Shown here piece by piece: positions 6,511 through 10,542 of a stretch of DNA of 10,542 bases; positions within the stretch are counted from its first letter, which is position 1, and each line of letters opens with the position of its first letter. The notes beneath the pieces are model-generated. The model ran no database searches. It was given only the letters and a program-made list of their open reading frames with translations, and was not told where the DNA came from. The stretch is from Campylobacterales bacterium (GTDB lineage Bacteria; Campylobacterota; Campylobacteria; Campylobacterales; JALSKU01), in NCBI GenBank assembly GCA_027038335.1, contig JALVWI010000171.1:1-10542 (forward strand). Direction: 5' to 3'. The position numbers were made by a program, and so were the translations under genes.

Positions 6511-8682
6511 ATGTTTTCGCCTGATATATACTTTATAGATTTAAATATTATATACCAAATATTTTCTAAAAATATTTGGTATATAGCAAAACTCTTGATA
6601 GTTGCTTATTTTTTATTTTATTGGCTACCTACCAAGATATTTCCTCAAGAATATACAGGCAAAGGTGTTCAAAAAATAGTAATCAATTTCCTTTATATGG
6701 TTACTTATGTAGAAGTAGTAGTTACATTTTTAATAGCTATAAAAGTTTTTACTTTATTGCTCTTTTTAATAATACTTCTATTGACAAAATTAGCTTTTTT
6801 AAAGTGGTATTATAAAAAAAGTGCTTTAGCTTATCTAAACAATATAAGAACTCATTTGATGCTTTGGTCACTAACTGTATTTGATAGACCGCAATCATTG
6901 AAGAATAGTATCATATCTAGCATTAAAAATTTTATAATACGCATTCAAAAATCAATAACATATTATAATATATTTAAGTTTATTTTATTTTTCTCAGTTT
7001 TTTTTTATATCATATCCACATTAATTTCAAGAGGATTATTAAGCTATAGTGATCCTCTTTCTGATACTTCTCAATTTATTGAGTGGGTGGATTTTCTACA
7101 ACAAAATATACTATATTCGGACATAAAAACATTCGGTGCTGACTTTTACGGCATCTCTATCATGATATTTTTTGTCAATCTTTTTACAAACATAGATCCT
7201 ATTGTTCTTTTTAGTTTGTACCCTATATTGCTTCTTTTGGCTCTTTACCTTTCTATATATTATGTTATCAAGGATTATAGCGAGTCGAAATATGTAGCAT
7301 TATTTGCTGTAATGGTTCATGGCATTTTGCTTATGAGTCCATGGTCAAACTTTTTTTTAGGAAAGGTAATATCTACTTCCATTCCTGACATTGTAAATTT
7401 TTTCGGCTTAAAATTTTATATGCCTAAAGCCTTTGAAGCAGTTTCAAGAGGTATATCAAACGCTCATGTACCTTACATGAGATATATGGCTGGAATGGCT
7501 TATGAACATGCATCAGTTTTTGCTTGGTTAAATGCTTACTTTTTTATAAAAATTTTTCAAACAAAGCTTTTTAGATATATAATATTATATACCTTATCTT
7601 TGATGATGGTTTTTACATTTCACGGTGGTGCAGCTATCATCTTGGTTATTGTAAGTATATTGCTAACTATAAATGCCGTTATCTTTAGAAAGATAAATTT
7701 TACTCTTTTTAAACAAGGGCTTTTAGGCATATTTATAGCTTCAGTTGCAGGAAATGCTTGGCTTCTTTCTATGATAAAATACGGTGTACCTGAAAAAATA
7801 GGTGCTGCAGCTCCTATTATAGATAAATTAATCGGTGGAAGAAATGTACAAAATGCTATAGCATTAGGTTCGTCTATAGTTTCTATCATAGATATAACTA
7901 AAGTTCATTTAACACTATTTGCTATGCTCATAATCGCCTTTATCATCTCCTTTTTTACAAAAAGAAGATTTATCAATACATCAATGCTACTTATAACAGC
8001 AGGAATTTTTCTTATCTACTTCGGAACAAATTTAGGAATGCCAAAACTTGTAAGACATAGTAGATTGGCAGAATATATGTTTTTTGCTATAACTATTCTA
8101 TTTTCATTTTACTATATGTATTTTATACAAAGACCTATATTTTTCTTTTTCAAAAAATATACAAGACAAACTATGATGACACTAAGTTATATTATTTTTA
8201 TAGGTTCTGTTTTTATCATACCTAGATGGATGGATACCAATAGATTTTGGGTCAATATCAATGAAGTAGAATACACCTCTATTCCTGATATTATTATGAA
8301 AATTGATAAAACCGAAAGACCTTTTACATGGACAGTCATATCTTATGTACAAGAGTATGCAAAAGTCAAAAACAAAGGTTATCATGTCAATACACAAAAT
8401 TTTCTATTGAAATATAACCCGAAAGCGAAATATCTTAAAATTCCAACACCTAAAGTCTATATATTTGTAGAAAATTATCCAAATCCATACAAAGGTATGG
8501 GAGAATGGTTTTACAGGTGGAGAAAACAGATAGAAAATAGTTTAAAAAGTTGGGTTGCTATATATAGTTTAACACACAACAATATAAAAGTATTTAAAAA
8601 AACAAAAACGGTTACAGTTTACGAGATAGATAACAATGACTATATACAATATTTAAGAAAAAAAAGTAGTTCAAGCAAATAG
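6511..8682 (+). CDS. Large polytopic membrane protein, GT-C-like candidate (first paralogue)
   Basis: I do not recognise this 723-residue protein as a named family. It has about 14 hydrophobic segments between residues 22 and 571 and a soluble C-terminal domain (572-723) containing PKVYIFVENYPNPYKGMGEWF (647-667). After the fourth segment, near 153-173, comes an acidic loop SYSDPLSDTSQFIEW (178-192), then KTFGADFYG (206-214). Acidic residues in an early extracytoplasmic loop of a many-helix protein, with a soluble C-terminal domain, resemble GT-C transferases that use polyprenyl-linked sugars; this is inference. Other options are a glycan ligase or a scaffold partner of PelF/PelG. AAGGAAG (6495-6501) serves as ribosome binding site and overlaps the previous gene's stop codon; the intergenic gap is 6 nt. 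Codons 13-25 encode a 17-bp hairpin (6549-6585). A homologous gene follows 2 nt later. Confidence 0.7.
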   Translation: MFSPDIYFIDLNIIYQIFSKNIWYIAKLLIVAYFLFYWLPTKIFPQEYTGKGVQKIVINFLYMVTYVEVVVTFLIAIKVFTLLLFLIILLLTKLAFLKWYYKKSALAYLNNIRTHLMLWSLTVFDRPQSLKNSIISSIKNFIIRIQKSITYYNIFKFILFFSVFFYIISTLISRGLLSYSDPLSDTSQFIEWVDFLQQNILYSDIKTFGADFYGISIMIFFVNLFTNIDPIVLFSLYPILLLLALYLSIYYVIKDYSESKYVALFAVMVHGILLMSPWSNFFLGKVISTSIPDIVNFFGLKFYMPKAFEAVSRGISNAHVPYMRYMAGMAYEHASVFAWLNAYFFIKIFQTKLFRYIILYTLSLMMVFTFHGGAAIILVIVSILLTINAVIFRKINFTLFKQGLLGIFIASVAGNAWLLSMIKYGVPEKIGAAAPIIDKLIGGRNVQNAIALGSSIVSIIDITKVHLTLFAMLIIAFIISFFTKRRFINTSMLLITAGIFLIYFGTNLGMPKLVRHSRLAEYMFFAITILFSFYYMYFIQRPIFFFFKKYTRQTMMTLSYIIFIGSVFIIPRWMDTNRFWVNINEVEYTSIPDIIMKIDKTERPFTWTVISYVQEYAKVKNKGYHVNTQNFLLKYNPKAKYLKIPTPKVYIFVENYPNPYKGMGEWFYRWRKQIENSLKSWVAIYSLTHNNIKVFKKTKTVTVYEIDNNDYIQYLRKKSSSSK
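6549..6585 (+). repeat. 17-bp perfect RNA hairpin inside the first paralogue
   Basis: Arms 6549-6565 and 6569-6585 are perfectly complementary around a 3-nt loop (CTA); a U-G pair could extend it. It begins 39 nt into the coding sequence. The equivalent site in the next gene also folds, with paired substitutions. No U-tract follows, so it is not a standard terminator. Confidence 0.75.
7125..7173 (+). repeat. 49-nt near-identical segment shared by the tandem paralogues (copy 1)
   Basis: Positions 7125-7173 match 9299-9347 at 48 of 49 bases (difference at 7143, C versus T, synonymous), including 30 identical bases from 7144 to 7173. It encodes most of KTFGADFYGISIMIFF, just after the acidic loop. 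Confidence 0.7.
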
Positions 8683-8684
8683 CA

Positions 8685-10542
8685 ATGTCAAATCCGATTG
8701 TCTATTTTATAGATTCAAATATAATATACCAGATATTACAAAATAATATTTGGTATATTGTAAAACTACTTATAATGGCTTATGTTGTATTTTATTGGGT
8801 TCCTGTGCATATATTTCCTCAAACTCAAACAGGAAAAGGTATTCAAAAGATTATATTTAATTTTGTATATATGACTGCCTATATCGAAACTGTTGTACCT
8901 TTTCTTGTTTTTATAAAAGCATTTAGCATGATACTTTTTATATTTACATTGGTACTTACAAAATTGATAGCATTAAAATGGTATTACAAAAAAGATATAT
9001 TAACAATATTAAAAAATTTAAAAATAGATACTATGACATGGTTTTTCAATCTAATGGATAAAACTAAAGAGTTAAAAACAAATACAATAAAAAAAGTGGG
9101 CTTGCAAATTATTCAATATTATAAAACATTGACCCCGTACAAGATGGCACACCATATACTTTTTTTTATAATATTTTTTTATATCCTAATCACTTTAATA
9201 TCCAGAGGTTTATATAGCTACAGCAATCCCGTATCAGACACAGCTCAATTTATAGAGTGGGTAGATTCTTTGCAAAGAAATATACTATATGCAGATGCAA
9301 AAACATTCGGTGCTGATTTTTACGGCATCTCTATCATGATATTTTTTATCAATATTTTTACAAATATTGATGTAATCATTCTTTTTAGTGTCTATCCGGT
9401 TTTGCTTCTTTTAGCTCTTTATCTATCTATCTTTTATGTTGTTAAAGAGTTTAGTGATTCAAAGTATGTTGCTTTATTTGCGGTTATGGTACATGGTATC
9501 ATACTGATGAGCCCTTTATCAAACATGATACTAGGCAGTATCGTTTATACCGCACATCCCTCTTTAGTGCATTTTCATAACTTAAGTTTTTATCTACCCA
9601 ATTTATCAGATCATACATCTAACAGTCTTAAAAACGGTTTTTTTACATACATCAGATATGTCTCGGGAATGGCTTATGAACACTCCTCTGTATTTGTACT
9701 GTTAAATGCCTTTTTTCTCATAAAAACGCTTGATACTCACCAAAATAAATATCTACTCTTATATTTTTTAACTTTAATGCTAGTCTTTATTTTTCATGGC
9801 GGCGGTGCAATAGTTTTGATCATTATTAGTATCTTTGTTGCCATAAATGCTTTACTTTTTGGAAGAATAAATTTAACAATTTTAAAAAAGGGTTTATATG
9901 CTATCATATCAGCCGCTATACTAGGTAATTTTTGGCTATTATCTATGATAAAATACGGCATTCCTCAAAATTTTGGAGTAGCGGCACCATTTTTAGATAA
10001 GCTATTTCACACCTCTCATGCAAAGCAAAATATGGCAGTTATGGGAACTCAGGTAATTACCATCTCTAGCGTGACTCATATTATGATGCTATTTTTTGTT
10101 ATGATACTGTTTGGTTTTATTTATGCTTTTTTTACAAAAAATAGATTTGTCAATATCTCTTATCTGCTCATGGTATTAGCTATTTTTATACTCTACTTTG
10201 GACCCAACATCGGAATGCCTATGCTTGTCAATCAAGGCAGACTTTCAGAATATATGTTTTTTGCTATAACGCTTCTTTTATCATTTTATTATCTATACTT
10301 TTTTTATAAACCTATCCTGAAGATATTTAAAAAATATGGTTCAGTAATTATGCTTACTATAAGCTATATTATTTTTATTGCTCTTGTATTAACAGTGCCT
10401 AGATGGATGGATACAAAAGTTTTTTGGAAAAATATAAACGAAATAGAGTACACTTCCATTCCTAAAATTATATTAAAAATCAATAAAAACAATAGACCTT
10501 TTTCATGGACTGTTGTCTCTTATGTTCAAGAGTATGCAAAAG
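8685..10542 (+). CDS. Second paralogue of the GT-C-like membrane protein (3' end outside window)
   Basis: The reading frame is open from ATG 8685 to the window edge: 619 full codons, ending inside VSYVQEYAK, which matches residues 610-618 of the upstream gene. About 105 codons should follow if the length is the same. It aligns with the upstream protein without gaps up to about residue 440, then has one extra residue near AKQN; by hand count 62 of the first 100 residues are identical. The same segments, the loop SYSNPVSDTAQFIEW and the RWMDT start of the C-terminal domain are present, so the fold and likely role are shared. The first loop aspartate (D181 upstream) is Asn here while D185 is kept. 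There is no clear Shine-Dalgarno sequence before 8685; with only 2 nt after the previous stop, translation probably depends on re-initiation. It also carries the matching hairpin at 8723-8759. Confidence 0.8.
   Translation, partial: MSNPIVYFIDSNIIYQILQNNIWYIVKLLIMAYVVFYWVPVHIFPQTQTGKGIQKIIFNFVYMTAYIETVVPFLVFIKAFSMILFIFTLVLTKLIALKWYYKKDILTILKNLKIDTMTWFFNLMDKTKELKTNTIKKVGLQIIQYYKTLTPYKMAHHILFFIIFFYILITLISRGLYSYSNPVSDTAQFIEWVDSLQRNILYADAKTFGADFYGISIMIFFINIFTNIDVIILFSVYPVLLLLALYLSIFYVVKEFSDSKYVALFAVMVHGIILMSPLSNMILGSIVYTAHPSLVHFHNLSFYLPNLSDHTSNSLKNGFFTYIRYVSGMAYEHSSVFVLLNAFFLIKTLDTHQNKYLLLYFLTLMLVFIFHGGGAIVLIIISIFVAINALLFGRINLTILKKGLYAIISAAILGNFWLLSMIKYGIPQNFGVAAPFLDKLFHTSHAKQNMAVMGTQVITISSVTHIMMLFFVMILFGFIYAFFTKNRFVNISYLLMVLAIFILYFGPNIGMPMLVNQGRLSEYMFFAITLLLSFYYLYFFYKPILKIFKKYGSVIMLTISYIIFIALVLTVPRWMDTKVFWKNINEIEYTSIPKIILKINKNNRPFSWTVVSYVQEYAK
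8723..8759 (+). repeat. Matching 16-bp RNA hairpin inside the second paralogue
   Basis: Arms 8723-8738 and 8744-8759 pair over 16 positions, one of them G-U, around the loop CAAAA; three further outer pairs (8720-8722 with 8760-8762, one of them G-U) are possible. It sits exactly 2174 nt from the first hairpin, the same shift as the two start codons. Confidence 0.7.
9299..9347 (+). repeat. 49-nt near-identical segment shared by the tandem paralogues (copy 2)
   Basis: This is the second copy of the segment at 7125-7173. The neighbouring codons differ at many third positions, so the local identity stands out from the rest of the paralogue alignment. Confidence 0.7.

Noticed and set aside
7029..7059. 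8-bp inverted repeat AAGAGGAT/ATCCTCTT with a 15-nt loop inside the first paralogue
   Set aside because: It is short, has a long loop, and is not preserved at the equivalent place in the second paralogue.
7620..7889. Minus-strand open frame of 89 codons
   Set aside because: It is antisense to a hydrophobic part of the first paralogue, which is clearly coding because the second paralogue keeps the same protein. No independent support was seen.
1..10542. CRISPR arrays, tRNA or rRNA genes, insertion sequences, phage genes
   Set aside because: No spaced direct-repeat array, tRNA-like cloverleaf, transposase motif or integrase was seen.

Overview
The window is A+T-rich DNA (about 70% A+T by eye). 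Its codon use is skewed to AAA, ATA, AGA and TTA, and it carries one tightly packed plus-strand gene cluster. The PelF/PelG pair, lipobox and signal peptides point to a Gram-negative, and the composition and gene style suggest a Campylobacterota (epsilonproteobacterial) relative such as Sulfurimonas, Sulfurovum or Arcobacter. The phylum placement is inference from style, not from a marker gene.

Layout: positions 1-246 are non-coding. They hold an extended -10 promoter, a 14-bp A+T-rich inverted repeat and four copies of the 7-mer TATCATA/TATGATA. Six plus-strand genes follow with overlaps or gaps of 12 nt or less and no visible internal terminator, so they probably form one operon: (1) an exported TolC-family outer-membrane channel with an N-terminal SPOR-like domain, 247-2130; (2) a PelF family-4 glycosyltransferase, 2123-3637; (3) a PelG-type membrane protein with an unusual N-terminal cytoplasmic extension, 3610-5187; (4) a lipoprotein with a C-terminal OmpA peptidoglycan-binding domain, 5200-6504; (5) a 723-residue polytopic membrane protein, 6511-8682; (6) a paralogue of gene 5 that starts at 8685 and runs off the end of the window.

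How they may work together: PelF polymerises an N-acetylhexosamine chain at the cytoplasmic face and PelG carries it through the inner membrane, as in Pel exopolysaccharide synthesis. Canonical Pel loci use PelB (TPR plus beta-barrel porin) and PelC (small lipoprotein) for export. Here a TolC-like channel and an OmpA-type lipoprotein occupy those places, and both carry predicted peptidoglycan-binding modules. The tandem membrane proteins look GT-C-like and have no counterpart in the textbook pel operon; they may modify the glycan or add a lipid-linked sugar. No PelA, PelB, PelC, PelD or PelE homologue is visible here.

The most unusual nucleotide-level signal is a near-perfect hairpin at the same place (codons 13-25) in both tandem paralogues. 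Paired substitutions between the two copies keep the stem, which suggests a selected RNA element inside the coding sequence.
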